Shown here: positions 1 to 13,653 of the stretch, piece after piece
How positions within the stretch are numbered: the stretch's first letter is position 1
Layout: every line of letters starts with the position of its first letter
Source: Neckera pumila
Lineage: Eukaryota; Streptophyta; Bryopsida; Hypnales; Neckeraceae
Direction of reading: 5' to 3'
Assembly: GCA_963969595.1 (NCBI GenBank)
Contig: OZ018409.1
Location: 36,469,282-36,533,281, forward strand
Length of the DNA: 64,000 bases
Translations under genes and position numbers: made by a program
Notes under the pieces: generated by a model
Databases searched by the model: none
What the model was told of the DNA's origin: nothing
Seen by the model: only the letters and a program-made list of their open reading frames with translations

Positions 1-920
1 CTGCCAGGACTTTGTGGTGTTTTGCCAAAAATTAAAATTTTGACGTTGAGTATTATGAGTACTAGAAAGAAAAGCACTCATATCAATTTTGGCTATTGAT
101 TATACTGTACATTTGTTGTAATATCAACAAACATCCTTGCGAGTACTGTGTAGTACTTAGTTGTATCCACTAGTACTATGTACCAGTTTTCACAGAAAAG
201 GGATGTCTAGGTTTTAATTTGTAATAAATCTATCATAGTGAAAAATCCCCTACTAGAAATTGTTAATTTGTGAGGACTTGATGGTGATCAAATTTCACCA
301 AAAGAATGAGTTCAAAACCATGTTCAATGTTCAAAAATGTGCGTGCTAAGGAACCCTACTTGCACAAATGTGGAGGGAATAAAGTAATCTATTTTTAGAT
401 ACTTGTAATGATTGCCTACTATAAAGAAAACCCACAAAATTTTAGTTCTAGATCATTTGGGTATTCAAAAGTAATATAATAACCAATACAATTGAAAGTG
501 TGACAAACTAGCAAAATAGACTTTTAAATATAAAATGATTTTTCTTAAATTTTTGAAAAATAAGGGATATGATTACAATGGAAACATCCATCTCCAATAA
601 AAAAAGATTCAAATTCATTGGGTTCATTCTTCAAAAATTATAGCAGATGACAAGTCCGTCACACTACATGTGTTGTAAAAAAAGGCTGGTGTTTCTTGCA
701 AACACCCAAGAAATGGATGAAATCGTTGAAAGCATCTCCAAGAAATATGAGATTCACCAATAGTTGGATGAAGTTTACTATTTTCAAGTGATCAAATTGT
801 GGATGACTAATGGATGATCAAAATTAGTTGATATGTCTGACCTACCTGCATTCTTGTCATACTTCCCGTGTTCCACGACTAATGTGCTTTGAATTGAATT
901 TGAGAGAGCTTGCACCACTC

Positions 921-1013
<93 letters not shown>

Positions 1014-2413
1014 TTTCATTAAATTGACAATATTCCATTTGACACGGTTTAGGCCACGTGCCCTAAAACCAAAATCTATATATATCATAGTTTGTGGCCT
1101 GAAATTAGACCATGATTGTGAAGATATATCACATCTTTTGGCTTGTGGAATATCACCAATTTAACAAAATTGACGTTTAGTGCAATTAGTGTTCTACGGC
1201 TGGTCCAAAAGGCTTGCAATAGATTCCGATGTATCCCTTCTTCACTTACTTTTCTTTTTGGCTACCCTGGCCAGTTGTCCAGACCCCCCTTTTGCTCGTG
1301 TCCTTCGTGGTTGGTACATCATTTCCGCAGGATTTCCTCATTTCCAGGGCAGGCTTCTAGAAATCAGACACAATTTTTTTTCCGAGTCTGAATTTAAATT
1401 TAGGTAGTATTTAGATCCTTCATCGGTTGATGCTAGTTTTGAAACCATAACTTGAAAGCCTGAGGAACCGTTGATAATAAAAGTATTAAGCAGTTTGTTC
1501 ATGAGCTTATGCATGATCTCAGACTGTATCAGCTCCAAAATTATAAGCAAATTCATTCGACGTTACGCGCGGTGCCAATTCAGACTAGTCTCTTTAAGTT
1601 AGATTTAGCATTGTGAGTTCCCTTAAGGTTTGAAAGTGTAAACTTGTAGATAGACGTCGATATATCTGAGACGCACTAGCTCTTTTGGATCCAGAGTGAC
1701 AGACTCGTTGAGCTTCCCTGAATTAATTTCCTGCTCTTCGTCTTTCTTTCATTTTGTTTGTAGAAAGGTGAGTGTTTTTTGAGCAAACACACACACACAC
1801 ATCACGACGTTACAACCACCGTCTCCAGAAAGCTAGCTAGCAAGAGAGACGGATTCATTTTCAGTGCTTTAGATTTCCAGGTTTCGGCCGGGCTGGACCG
1901 CGTTGTACTTCCTTCACCAGTAAAGTATGAGAAATCATTTCTACTGTCAAAAGCGTCAGCTCTGGTGTGCCGAAGGCATCTCAGTATTGGATGCAAATTT
2001 AGCACCCTTTTTCTTTTTGGTCTCACACTACCAGTGACGACTTTTTGAGTTGGGAAGTGGTAGTTGCACTCATGGTGTAGTAGCTCATGAGGAGCCAGGT
2101 TTTCTGAACTGAATTGTGTCTACAGGATGAAGTAGCATCCTTTTCTTACAGTACCAGTGACAGATTTTAAGTTGTGTCAAGATAGTTGCGCTCATGGTTT
2201 CCTAGTTTCAGTCACAAGAGGAGTCAGGTTTTTGTGTAGGATGAGTTCTTCGCCATGACTTTCCCCTTTCTCTAGATTTTTCGGCAGAATCCTGTATGCC
2301 GTGTCCGATCCCTCGCATACTAGGATTTTGGCGATTTTTTTCCGGTGGTTTTCCAATTCTATCAAGGTGGGCTTTGGAGTCAATTCGTGACACCACTCCC
2401 GACCGCCTTCAAG
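1..2413. other. Upstream region of the TBL gene, no gene recognised
   Basis: AT-rich up to about 1.1 kb, then of more even composition. Apart from the AAT microsatellite and a short AC run near 1790, no coding exon is recognised. 1.7-2.4 kb probably holds the TBL promoter and 5' leader. A possible leader-intron donor (AAAGGTGAGTG) lies near 1764, but I cannot confirm a 5'UTR intron. About 500-660 resembles 59,860-60,000, so part of this region is a dispersed repeat. Confidence 0.5.
921..1010. repeat. (AAT)n microsatellite, about 30 units
   Basis: An uninterrupted run of AAT/TAA triplets about 90 bases long. It lies about 1.4 kb upstream of the TBL start codon. Long open frames across it are homopolymer artefacts (poly-Asn, poly-Ile, poly-Leu). 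Confidence 0.97.
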
Positions 2414-5400
2414 ATGGCAGTACCATCACCAAAAATCCCGCAAAGGAAGCAGCTAGATCACTTTCGGAGCCGAAAATTCTTGGGCTACCAATTAGGCTCG
2501 CCATCAGCACTCATATTCACTTGCTTCCTCTTACTATTGTTATGCTCCCTCCTCTTCCTAAACGCGGAAATTCTCTACCGCAAGTCAGGCATGGCAGCCC
2601 CACTACCAGCTGATGACCAGATTCTCTCACAAGGCTTCACTTCCTCAACCCCAAATTCCACAATCACACCAATCACCGAAAACGGAGACACAGTCATAGC
2701 CATAGACACAGCCTCAAGCCCAGACACAAGCCCAGACACTGTATATAGAAGCACAGACACAGACACAGGCGTAGATCGAAGCACAGGCACAGGCACAGGC
2801 ACAGCCATAGACAGAGATGGTTTTGCTGGTGGTGACGATGCTGAAATTCTGGTTGAGGTTCTCGCTGAGGAGCTCGAAGGTGAGGAGGAGATGGTGGATG
2901 CGGAAAATTCGACAATTGTGTTGGCCAGGGGATTGAAAGGGTGTGATATTACGCAAGGGCGGTGGGTGTATGACAATGTTTTCTATCCTTTGTACCGCAC
3001 CAGGAACTGCCCGTTTGCAGATCCGGGGTTTCGGTGCGAGGACAATGGACGCCCGGACAAAGAGTTCATGAGCTATCACTGGCAACCGCATGCTTGTGAC
3101 CTGCCCAGGTGAGACAGCGAACTCGAAGGCTACTCTCTCTACACCCCAATTTTTTTCCATTTTTTTGAGTTTTTTTGCGTTTTTGAGTGTTTTAGAGTGT
3201 TTCGAGCGTTTTTGAGTTTTGTTTCACTCTTTGGAAGAGTGAGTTAGGTTTGGAGTTGTTGGAGGGTGTGGTAAGGTAGGAGGTCCAGAAAGAGCCCTTA
3301 ACAGCTGATTGCATTTTGGGGGAAGATAAACTCCTTGAAACATTTTTCATTTTCAAATTTTCCTTGAAAGACAAATGGAATTGGCATCTAACTCAGTCAG
3401 CGTCATATTTTTTGGACATTCAAGGAGTTAGGTATGAATTTTGCAGTTGGAACTTCATAGGTCATAAAGCGTCCCCCTAATATGTTCACCTTTGATACAT
3501 TGACAAATGCAGTTGGTGCATTGAAGAATGCAAAATGTATGTATGTGTTAGAGAACATTTTTAGAGCCCTACTGCTGTTATGGGCCTCCTGCAAAATTGT
3601 TATGTGATTATTCAATAGCGGGAGTCATGGTTGGACAATTTTCAATTCTCCCATAGTCCCATTTTGATGATTCAAGGATGTGACTTCCTAAAGAGTCCTT
3701 TGACTAGTACCATTACAGTAGTAATTCAGCCTACACTAATTTAAGTACGGTATATACTCTACAACTTTGGTCCATCAGTTGACAATTTTGTTTGATTCTT
3801 ATGAAGTGGGTACACAAGTCCACTGGTGCATGATAATTGATGTATAGTTTCCCATGTTCAATGTACGTCTAGACCCCACACTCCACTACAATAATATTGA
3901 AAGTCTTAACCAAACAGCTAGAGCCCACACTTCAAGAGCCTCTGTCTCTTTCCCCAACGACAAAGTTACAAGAGGCTGTACACGTTGTTGAAGGGACTTT
4001 ATGACTCAGTTTATGAGTAGCAACAATCTTGGCATGAAAACGTACTCAAACTTTCTCACGTCATTGCAGATGTGGCTTGGGTCAATTGATGGGCAATTAG
4101 CCTCCTCCCCTTTTGAGCCAATAGAGTTAGTTAGTTGGAAAGATTTTCAAACGAAATTGTCTAAAACTTGACTTCTTTCCAGGAGCAAATAATTTAGAGC
4201 ATTTTGATTTGGAGAGAGGTGTACAGCAGGAAAACTCATGATTTTACAAGCTGGAAAGAGTCGGATATTTGGCAGCAGTGGTTACATTTTGCCAAAACTC
4301 TGCCATTTTTTTAGTGGCAAAGAATGTGTGAATACCAGAACGTTAAACCTGTGAATGTCACAACCAGCTCCTGTGACTTGCTATTCAGTGTACTTTCAAA
4401 AACTGTAACAATTAAAAGTTAAATTAGAAATCTTTTTAACACATTTAGCAACTTGAGCTATTTATGAAAATTGCATTTGGGATCAACTGCTTGGCAGGAG
4501 TGGTGGTATTTGTTTGGAATTGACATGGATTACTCCTAGTTTAGGGTGTACGTTTTTCAAGTAGTGTAGGATTGTAGAGGTTTTGATTATTTTCAGTTTT
4601 TTTTTTTTTTGTGCAAAACAGGTTCAACGCTACGGATGTTCTGGAGAGGCTTCGTGGCCAGAGGATGGTATTTGTTGGTGACTCCTTGGGACGCAACAAC
4701 TGGGAGTCTATGCTGTGCATGTTAGCTGAAGGGGTGCCAGACAAGACGAGGATCTATGAAGTGAATGGGGAGCTGATAACCAAACACACTGGAAAATTGA
4801 TCTACAGGTTTGTGGATTTCATCATTTACTTCAACTCTTAGAAGACCAAGTTTAAAAAGGACTAACTTTGATGGAGATGGTGCCCAATTTTTTTAGTATC
4901 ACCAGAATCAATGAGGGACATCACATGTGTTGGTCAAGAAGTAAATAAAATTGAAAAAAAAGAAGTCCTTATATGATGTACTTGATTGTGCTTAAAAACA
5001 ATGAGTCTTGGGTTGAACTTCTTAGTCCTTTAGGATTGAAGAGAAAACGTTGGGACAATACTTTTTCATTGCAAATGAAAAGTACTTACAACCAAGAAGC
5101 TAAGACTAATATGAGAGCAAACAGAAGGTGTTACAAAAGGTGATAACTCTTTAGCATTGTAGCAGCAATCATAACATTTAGTAGCAGTGCTTGGCACTAC
5201 TTTGGCTCTATAATGCAAGGTGTGGAATATTCCACATCCAACAATACTTCATCAGTAGCTACTGAATGGAGTAACGGGTGGAGGATGTAGGGCCAAGGCA
5301 GTGGCAACAAATGTTATGATATTCATCCCTTGGTTGCTATATTGAGGATTGTATTCAATATTTTCCTGAATGAAGGTTTTTTTCCACAGTGAGTAGTGGC

Positions 5401-7559
5401 TCACTAATTAGAAGCTTATTCTTGGATTGGATTAACATGGGAAGTGACCTTGGATAGTCCGTCCAAGAATGTTATGCAAGGAATTCAAAAATACATTAGC
5501 CAAAGATTTAATTTTTCAGATTTCCTCAAAATTCTTGCCATTGCTTCATTGTTGAAGCTGAGCTCACAGCATATATTGTCATTGTCAGTCATATGGATGT
5601 GTTTACTCCAACATGGATTACCAAGTACAGACTTGTGCAACTGTTAATTCTTTTTTTGGTGAACATTGTTGATGCAGATTTGAGGACTACAATTGCACTG
5701 TGGAGTATTACCGGGATCCATTTTTGGTGCCTCAGACCCGACCTCCAAAGAACGCCCCTGCCAATGTGTCTTATGTTCTCAAGGTGGACCATGTGAGCTG
5801 GAGTACAGAGAAATGGATTAATGCTGATATTATTATTTTCAACGCAGGTCACTGGTGGACAGAGCACAAAATATTTCGCCAGTAAGTAACATTTTATAGC
5901 CACATTGTAGCAGTTTGAAGCTTGTTTTGTATGGAGTAAATTTTTGTAACAATTGAAAGTTTCAAAGTCAGCTTGAATAATGACAATAATTTTGCTTTAT
6001 TTTATTAGTTCAAGGATGGACGCAAATTTTCCTTTTAATATTAATAACTTTTCAAGAATGTATGGTGTATTAAGGTATGATACTAATTGTAATAGTTTTG
6101 GTTTTTTGTTTATTTTTGTCAATGTCAATGTTTGTTATTAAGATCTAATGCTAAAGATGTGATTTCAATATGTAATTACAGGGGTTGTAGGTTCGAAGAG
6201 AACGGAAAAGTACAGGATTATGATCTCCTAACTGGGTTAGGTAAAGCTTTGCAAACATGGGCAAAATATCTAGAAAAGCACTTGGACTCCAAGAAAACTG
6301 AAGTCTTCTGGATTAGCTTTCCTACCGTACATTTCAGGTAATTAATTCTAATCTCCCTAGCCATTCTGCCAAGGTAATTATTTGCCAATTACATATTTAG
6401 AATGTAAAAAACAAACTAATTGGAAAGAATCCTAAACATCTCAAATCAAACTAGGCGTGTCTTCAGTTTGTAATGCTCCTGCTCAAAATAAACTAAAATT
6501 CTGAAAGAAAACAAAAACTCATGCACTATGAAGTTCAATATTAGTTCAATTCAATAATAGTTTTGGTATTCAATAATAGTTTTGGTATTCAATATTAGTT
6601 TTGGAATTCAATGTTAGTTCTGGTGTGGTGAATTATTCTTTTTGCCATTCATTGTGATAATTACATTCATCAAATTATATTTCCATTAGATCACTTTTGC
6701 AACATATCCTTTTTTTTTTTAAAGAACTTTATATATCTAATCAGACCCTTGTAGGACTATAAATCCCAAATTAGGATTCATAGTATTTTGGCAAGATAAT
6801 AAGCAGTATAGTGACTTTCTTGTACTCAGATTATTAAAGTTTTTAAGGTGTTCTTTACTAATTACTATGATGAAAAATATGGCCCCATTTAAAATACATT
6901 TATCACAATATGATCAATCAAATTTCATTGCGTAAAATTCTTGAAGAGCTACCTCAACACTCTTAAAAATGTCTAAATTCCTTTTGGACTCAAAATTTCT
7001 TTACATAGAATCAAACGGTTAAGGATAGGATAAGTGAAAAAATTTGGGAAAAATCTCCCCTCATGTCAAACTTTTTTCGAATGCTAGATATACTTTTGCC
7101 AAGTTGTATACACTAAATAAGGATGCATGTTTCCAACTGCTATGTCACTACACAATCATTATTAAAACTTATATATTGCGTGATTATTATTTTAGGGGTG
7201 GCACATGGAACCGCGGAGGCCATTGTCACCAAGAGAGGCGCCCGCTCACCGAGGAAGAAGCTCGGAATGAATGGCAAACCCCATGGATGAACCAAATCGT
7301 GAAGGCGGAGCTCCTACCCAACTTAAAACAAAAGCTGGAGTCCGTGACCTACTTAGACATCACCACGGCCACGAATTACCGACCGGACGGTCACGGGGCC
7401 TTGTACACGTGGGACACAAAGAAGTTTGGCCTCAAGCCGCGCAATCGGCAAGACTGCAGCCATTTCTGCTTGCCTGGAGTGCCGGACACGTGGAATGAGC
7501 TCATTCTTGGAAGTTTATTTGCCAAGGGGAAGAGCACCTGGGCTCTACCATCAAGGTAG
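2414..7559 (+). CDS. TBL: TRICHOME BIREFRINGENCE-LIKE (TBL) wall polysaccharide O-acetyltransferase, five exons
   Basis: Exons 2414-3108, 4622-4807, 5678-5881, 6182-6337 and 7196-7559 join in phase to 534 aa. Residues 32-49 form an N-terminal membrane anchor after a basic segment, giving a type II Golgi protein. A Thr/Asp/Gly-rich, low-complexity stem follows. The Cys-rich TBL domain starts at GCDITQGRWVYDN. The catalytic pair of the family is present: GDS at 251-253 (FVGDSLGRNNWES) and DxxH at about 500-503 (DCSHFCLPGVPDTWNE), so the enzyme is probably active. Family members move acetyl groups onto xylan, mannan or pectin in the Golgi; the substrate cannot be told from sequence. I chose Met at 2414, next to the basic and hydrophobic anchor. 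An in-frame ATG at 2345 would add 23 residues. The introns are larger than the exons. Intron 1 carries a MITE and intron 4 a short tandem repeat. Confidence 0.93.
3274..3713. mobile_element. TA-target MITE in TBL intron 1 (diverged)
   Basis: The left end reads TA then AGGTAGGAGGTCCAGAAAGA, as in the 11.67-kb copy. The right end (GACTAGTACCAT then TA) is only a loose match. The length of about 440 bases equals that of the two clear copies, which supports the boundary. Confidence 0.45.
6540..6622. repeat. Short tandem repeat in TBL intron 4
   Basis: About four imperfect units of roughly 20 bases with the core TTCAATAATAGTTTTGGTA. Purely intronic. Confidence 0.75.
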
Positions 7560-7676
7560 TAAAAAGAAATACTACTAACAAACAACATACTAATAATGAA
7601 ATTTAGTGTTATGGTATCAATAATGTTATCCATTCTATCATGTGACTCATTGTGATTCTCATTTAGCTGGCAATTA

Positions 7677-8070
7677 GGGTAGTCTGTTCTAAAAGCAACC
7701 ATTTAAGGGCTGATCCACCTTTTTCATGGTTTTTCGTGGATGGAAAGATTTTGAGCTCATTTTTTAGAGAAAAATAAATAAATGCACAATGTAACCCAAC
7801 TAGTTTTGTATTTTTCCATGCATTATTGAATTACTTATGATTTTTCTAAGATTTGTATCCTATGACTAGGTTTTTCAAAATCCATCTACCTACAACTTGT
7901 AATGAGATGTGAAGAAACCAAGGCAAATGATTGGCTTTTTCAATAAATAACAAATTTTCCTTGATTCACGCAATGGCTAAAGAGGTCCATTAAGGACCAC
8001 CTCATATGTATTCAATAGCTAGTTATAGGAGCAATTTGAAGAAGAGGGTTGCTTTTAGAGCTGACTACCT
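7677..8070. mobile_element. TA-target MITE downstream of TBL
   Basis: Inverted ends GGGTAGTCTGTTCTAAAAGC and, read from the other side, AGGTAGTCAGCTCTAAAAGC, each flanked by TA. 394 bases, no coding content. It belongs with the 11.67-, 14.38- and 39.42-kb copies and shares the AGGTAG terminus of the pogo-like element at 34.07 kb. Confidence 0.8.
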
Positions 8071-8072
8071 TA

Positions 8073-9147
8073 GTGTTTGTGTTGGATACTAGTTTAGTGC
8101 AAGGTAACTATCTTGGTCCTAGTTTATTGTTCTAAGTAGAAATTTATTTGACAATTAATATTCATGTTGACATTTAGTGTTGGTAACATTAGTGGAATTG
8201 TATCCATTGAGAGGTAGAGTTTGCGATTAGTATTGCAACCACTAAATCACTAAATTTCATTATTACTGTGGTTGTATACATTTAAATTAATTCAAAATTT
8301 TAGTAGAAATTTTAATTTTGATGTTTTGCATGAAATATCAATATAAATGTGCATATGATGATTTTTCAAAGAAAAGAATTCCTATCTTAGCACAACATAA
8401 ACAAAGAGTCTTTTGAGATTAATTTTGCTTCCTTGCAAGGGTATTGTGTCACGTGAATTGTGGTAGCAAGTGCCATCCTTGACATGATTTTGAGATACCT
8501 TTGGCACGATTTTGAGATATTGGTGGTCAGAGTTTGCATTCCTTGTTGAATAATTGATTAAAGTAGGCAAATGCAATTTGAAAGATGACTAAAATAGAAC
8601 GATAGTCTTACCCTCATAGATGTTAAAAATAGAAAAATAATATCTCAACCATTTTAGCATTGACTTTTAGAAATGAATTTTGCCTATTCCAACCACTGGG
8701 TACAATAATGTATTAATTTTTGTTGGTTATGGATTGACGGGGAGGAGGCTTTTTTTCTCTTAGTAAGTTTGCCAACAAGGTAGTAGAGAAAAGCTACCCT
8801 TAGTAAATTTGGATATTTATCTTACTCAAAAAGCAAGCCCATTCTATTGGGATAGAGTCCAAAAAATGAACTAGTGCTGTAGGAATAGAGCTTGAAAAGT
8901 CAACCAATGCTATAGGGATAGAGCCTCTCATAGAATAGCTACTTGTTGAAATGAAGAAATTTGAGTGTGTCTACTTCAATATAATTGATTGAAAGCTCAA
9001 AAGTTGAATTTATGAATTGATTCATGTCCAATTGAGCCAACCACTTTATTCCTCTTAAATAATGAATTGATGATCTAAATTTAAAAGGTTTTATTTTGGG
9101 CATCCATTTTACTTTGGCTTGTCATGACTATATATTGGTGATATATA
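8073..9147. other. Intergenic, nothing recognised
   Basis: AT-rich sequence with only short shadow ORFs. A short imperfect duplication (tagggatagagcc-type) lies near 8850-8930. No splice-consistent exon and no terminal repeat seen. Confidence 0.4.
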
Positions 9148-9470
9148 GTGCCCTACCAAAAGTTCATGCATTGTTTTTTTGTTCCCGTACAGACACCTCC
9201 ATTTTCAAATGCTATTTTTCACAATTTTGATGCAACTCTTGCATCATTGCATTCCTATGTAGCCATGATCATGCATACCAAATTTCAACTTCAAAAAATC
9301 AAAATTCCATTTGGGGTGAATTTTTTCATTTTATTTTTGTAATTTCACGTGATCATGTACTAAAAAACATTGGTGATGAATTTTTTTAATTTGATTATGA
9401 AGATATATAGGGAACATCCATATGCACATCTTTCCTTCAACAAGCATCTATAAAAACATTTCACTAGGGC
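9148..9470 (+). repeat. Dispersed repeat family R1, copy 1
   Basis: About 320 bases sharing recognisable blocks with 10,233-10,560 (+), 10,735-11,056 (-) and 14,882-15,075 (-). Landmarks are TGTTCCC..ACACCTCCATTTT, GCATACCAAATTTCAACTTC, and GGAACATCCATATGCACA followed by CTTTCNTTCAACAA. No terminal inverted repeat or coding frame is clear, so the class is unknown. Confidence 0.75.
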
Positions 9471-10232
9471 ATTGCAGATGGGCAAAGGCAAAGGTGGTAG
9501 TTTCTACAAGTGTGTGATGTCAAAACCCTAAAATTGAGATGGAATAAATGGAAACTAAGGGGAACCCATGGATGGAATTATAAAGGCCAGAAGAAGTGAA
9601 GGTGGATGGAGTTTGTGAATTGTACTTGCATTAGGCAACTCAAGAAAAGTGGGCAATTTTTGATATAACATTCTAAAATGGCTATGTTTATTTCTTTGTC
9701 TGATTCAATTACCACACTAATAGAATAGGATAGTTAGATGGACATCACAACTTATAGGTGGCATTTTGACAATAATCAAACTTCAAAATGTCCACAAAGA
9801 ATCTGATACTATTGATTCCCTTTCATCTTGCAACTATACGTAGAAAGAACCTTGGTAACTTATTGGGGTAAATTTTCGAACCTCTAGTCCAACAATTCAT
9901 CTTGTCAAAGGGAATGTTTTGGAATATTCTTATGTAATACTCTTTGAACCTTGACTAGGGGTGGATAGGTCTAGGATTAGCATTATAGAATGTTATAGTA
10001 TCAAGAAGATGAGAATGGGGGCAGAGGAATTTGTTGTGGGGCCACTACCTACACAAAATAGTGCAATTAGGTTGCCTTATCAATTAAGTTGTCTTACCTT
10101 AGATAAATTACCACATGGATCAATGCTTGTCTACATGGAGGCACATGCAACTCTTTGAACTAAGTCTTGAACTGGTGCACTAATCTATACCATACACATG
10201 GCTCTGGATTGAATGCATCATTGTACATTGGG

Positions 10233-11056
10233 GAGACGAAAGTATTGTCACCCCCTTTTGTTCCCACACAAACGCCTCCATTTTTAAACACTATTTTTCA
10301 CAATTTTATTCAATTCTTGAATCATTGCATTCCTATGCAGTCCCGGTCATGCATACCAAATTTCAACTTCAAAAAAGCAAAACTCTATTTTTGGTGAATT
10401 TTAAAGTCAATTTTCATGTTTTTACATGGTAATTCATTGAGAATATCAATGGTGAATTTTTTAAATTCAAGTGTGGTTGGAAACATCCATACGCACACCT
10501 TTCTTTCAACAAATATCTCCAAAAAAGTTTCACAATTCCCTCTATGAAGAATTCACTGTGGGGTGACAATGTCCTAATTTTGGAAAATAAATATCTTTTT
10601 ATTGTAATTAGATTTTGGCAAGACAATTGTACCATCATGCTCAAATGCACAGAATTAGTTACAATGTGAGGGTTAAATAGAAAAAAATACTAAAAATATA
10701 AATATCTATTTCAAAAGGTTTGATTTTACGACACCTCATATTAAAATCTTTATAGGAAAATTGTGAAACTTTTTTGGAGATGCTTATTGAAAGAAAGATG
10801 TGCATATGGATGTTTCCTACATATATCCACAAAGAAACTTTAAAAGTTCATCATTAATTGTTTTCAATAAATTATCATGTAAAACCATGAAAATTATTTT
10901 AAAAATTCACCAAAACTAGAGTTTTCCTTTGTTGAAGTTGAAATTTGGTATGCATGATTGGGACTACATAGGATGCAATGATGCAAGAATTGCATAAAAA
11001 TTGTGTTTGAAAATGGAGGCGTTTGTGTGGGAACAATACTTTTGTCCCTCCATTAT
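10233..11056. repeat. Inverted pair of R1 repeats
   Basis: R1 copy 2 (10,233-10,560, +) and copy 3 (10,735-11,056, -) face each other across about 175 bases, making arms of roughly 320 bases. Outer ends match as AAAGTATTG / CAATACTTT. Inner ends match around TCTCCAAAAAAGTTTCACAA. A transcript through it could fold into a long hairpin. Confidence 0.75.
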
Positions 11057-11199
11057 ACAATACCAATGAATATGTATATAATGTGGACTATCGAGAAATT
11101 AGTGGACAACCTAATTTCACTATCTTGTGTAGACATTTTGATGTGAGCGATAGATGACAATGTATATAAAAAATTGTTGTATCGTACATATCCACTTGT

Positions 11200-11640
11200 A
11201 GTAGTGACTAGTGTGGGCCTGTGCCGTTGCCATAGCCAAAACAAAAGTAAAAATAATTTTCTAATTTTCTAATTTATATTAAAAACTTTGAAATTCAATA
11301 TCTTTTGTACCATCATTCCAAACGTCACAAAACAAAGCCCGTCCACCCCTCCTTGCCAAGAGCTTTCCAACGGTACCAGGAACGCAACCAAAACAAAAGT
11401 AAAAGCAATTTTCTAATTTTTGAACTCAATAAAAACTTTGAAATTCAATAACTTCTGCATTGTAGGTCGGAACGCTACAAAACCAAGCCCGTGCATCCCT
11501 CCTTGCCAAGGGCTTTCTAATAGTACTATGCACCCAGCTGGGGGACACATGGTCCGGGAGATCTCAACATAACAATCAAACAAAACAAAACAAACAAACA
11601 ACCTGTCTTAAGTTATTGATAGGGAACAGGGAACGACGCA
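11200..11640 (-). repeat. Partial copies of the 21.5-kb foldback arm
   Basis: Two overlapping pieces (about 11,200-11,390 and 11,385-11,640) match the right arm of the element at 21,459-22,290. Shared blocks are AAAGTAAAAGYAATTTTCTA, TTTGAAATTCAATAACTT, CCAAGAGCTTTCC, the CAAA-rich run, and the end TATTGATAGG. Only one arm is present here. Confidence 0.75.
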
Positions 11641-11672
11641 ACATGGCGGCCTTGGGGAGGGGGCGGCTAGTA

Positions 11673-12113
11673 AGGTAGGAGGCTGTAAAAGCGACCCTCT
11701 CCTTCAAACCGACCCTATAATTAGTTGTAGAATGGATTGCAGGTGATCCTTGAATGGACCACTTTAGCTATTGAATGCATCAAGGAAAAATTAATTTTCT
11801 ATTGCAAGAGCCAATCATTGACCTTGATTTCTTCAAATCACTTTAGAAGTTGCAAGGGGACGGATTTTGGAGACCTAGGTGTCACAAATAGGTACCTACT
11901 ACAGAAATCTTTGAAAATTCATAACTAATTCAAAAATGCTTCAAAAAATATGAAACCACTTGTGTTGCGTTCGGCATCTATTTATTTTTTCTCTGAAAAA
12001 TGAGCTAATTATTATTTTTTTCTCTGAAAATGAGCTAAAAATATTTCTGATCATGCGAACCTATGAAAAAGGCAAATCCGCCCTTAAAGGGTCGCTTTTA
12101 GAGCCTCCTACCT
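11673..12113. mobile_element. TA-target MITE, 441 bp
   Basis: Terminal inverted repeats AGGTAGGAGGCTGTAAAAGC and AGGTAGGAGGCTCTAAAAGC, continuing through GACCCT. TA flanks each side (11671-11672 and 12114-12115). Non-coding. TA duplication and the AGGTAG end are shared with the pogo-like element at 34.07 kb, which makes a pogo/Tc1-type source plausible. Confidence 0.88.
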
Positions 12114-13007
12114 TACCCAGGCTCTTATAGCAGCCACGTTGTGCCCTTCCCTGTGTGCACTCCTCCTTCTCCAGCTATGGCACGCTTTGTGAGTGCGCTC
12201 CTCCCATCTCCCTCATTGTTGTTGTGTGCATATGTGTGCGTAGTTTTGTGTGTACAATTTATTTTTTGTCTTGCCGCATTGAAGTTGTTGGCAAAATGTG
12301 TGTGCGTACTTGATGATCTGTAAATTTCGGTTGTGTTGGTGATCTGTAAACCTAGACAACAATACTTTACAACCAACAATGAACTTATGAACTTATTGCA
12401 CGCACTTACCAAGCTTCAAATGAGGTAACATTTCTCAGATGGTGGAACCGTAATGAAACATTCATGACATTAATTGTATCTGGTACTAGTGAAGGAGTGA
12501 AGTAACTGAGGATTATGTGGTTTGATTTCTTCCTACTACACAAGAAGCAAAAGACAGCTTGTGAGTTAATATGGCATTGTAAACTTTTGCACATGCTATA
12601 CCCAAGTAACACTTGTTAATTTTTTTTTGCATGCCATGCGAAGCACAGTGAGGAGATAAGACTGCATCAATCAAAGTAACTTAGTTACGCACATCCATTC
12701 AGTTTGTACGAATCAGGTGATTTGAAAATCATACTGGTATTATAACATGATAAGCAAGCAAAAACACTGAAATTTGACTATTAGCAAGCAAAAACACTTC
12801 TGCCGCCACACGTCCTCATTCACCCCTTTTACATTCTGTGTGACCTAATTGTTGGCAATAAAACAATAGCTCAGACTTTAACCCACAAAGGACTCATGGT
12901 AATAACAGACTCGGAGCAGGCCTTTCTGTAAAATTTCAGGAACTTCTAGGCAGACTCATCATTATTGAGGAGGTCTCCTACAGATAAATTGACAAGGGGT
13001 TAGGGTA

Positions 13008-13653
13008 AGAGGCTCTTGAATCGTGCAGCTAAGGGAAAAGAGGCCTCTGCTGGGGAAATCGGTGCAACCGATCATGTCCAAAATTTTGTAGCACAAGAAG
13101 AAGTGACAAAGCACTGAGTTGCCAATTTTCCAAATTTTTTGAGTGAAATTGAAATAAATACGGAATTTAAAAGTGACATGGCCGTAGGTCACTAGTCCTG
13201 CTCATAGGTACAACATTCATGAATCGAAGCATGCCTTTGAATAAAACTACCGCGTCCTAAAATAATAAGAACACTGCTTTTGATGCTTGAATGAAGTTCT
13301 AAAGCAAACAATTAAAGTTAGAAAAGCATCCGAGGACCACCATTGTACACTGACGAAGTTGATTTGCTGTTTAAGGGTTAAAAAGGTTTAATTGATTCCC
13401 CATTGTAATTCAAAATTAGTTGCCCTTCATTAACTGCACTTGTTTTTTAGGCTATGGGAATGAAGAATTGCACTACCAACAAACTATGCACATGAGACCA
13501 ACAATTGTGAACTCTTGACTGTCCGTAAATGAAACACATGCATTGCTATTTTCTGGCTACAAAAAGGGTCACCCATTTCCAAAACTCTGTGCAAGGTTTA
13601 GGACACTATATGGTTGATTCAAAATGACCTTGGGAAATTCGAGCCTCCCACCT
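13008..13653. mobile_element. Possible larger TA-target MITE
   Basis: Left end TA-AGAGGCTCTTGAATCG and, from the right, AGGTGGGAGGCTCGAATTTC-TA resemble the AGGTAGGAGGCTC termini. The inner sequence is unlike the 441-bp copies. Boundaries are tentative. Confidence 0.4.

Noticed and set aside
784..1164. Poly-Asn, poly-Ile and poly-Leu ORFs
   Set aside because: Translations of the AAT microsatellite.
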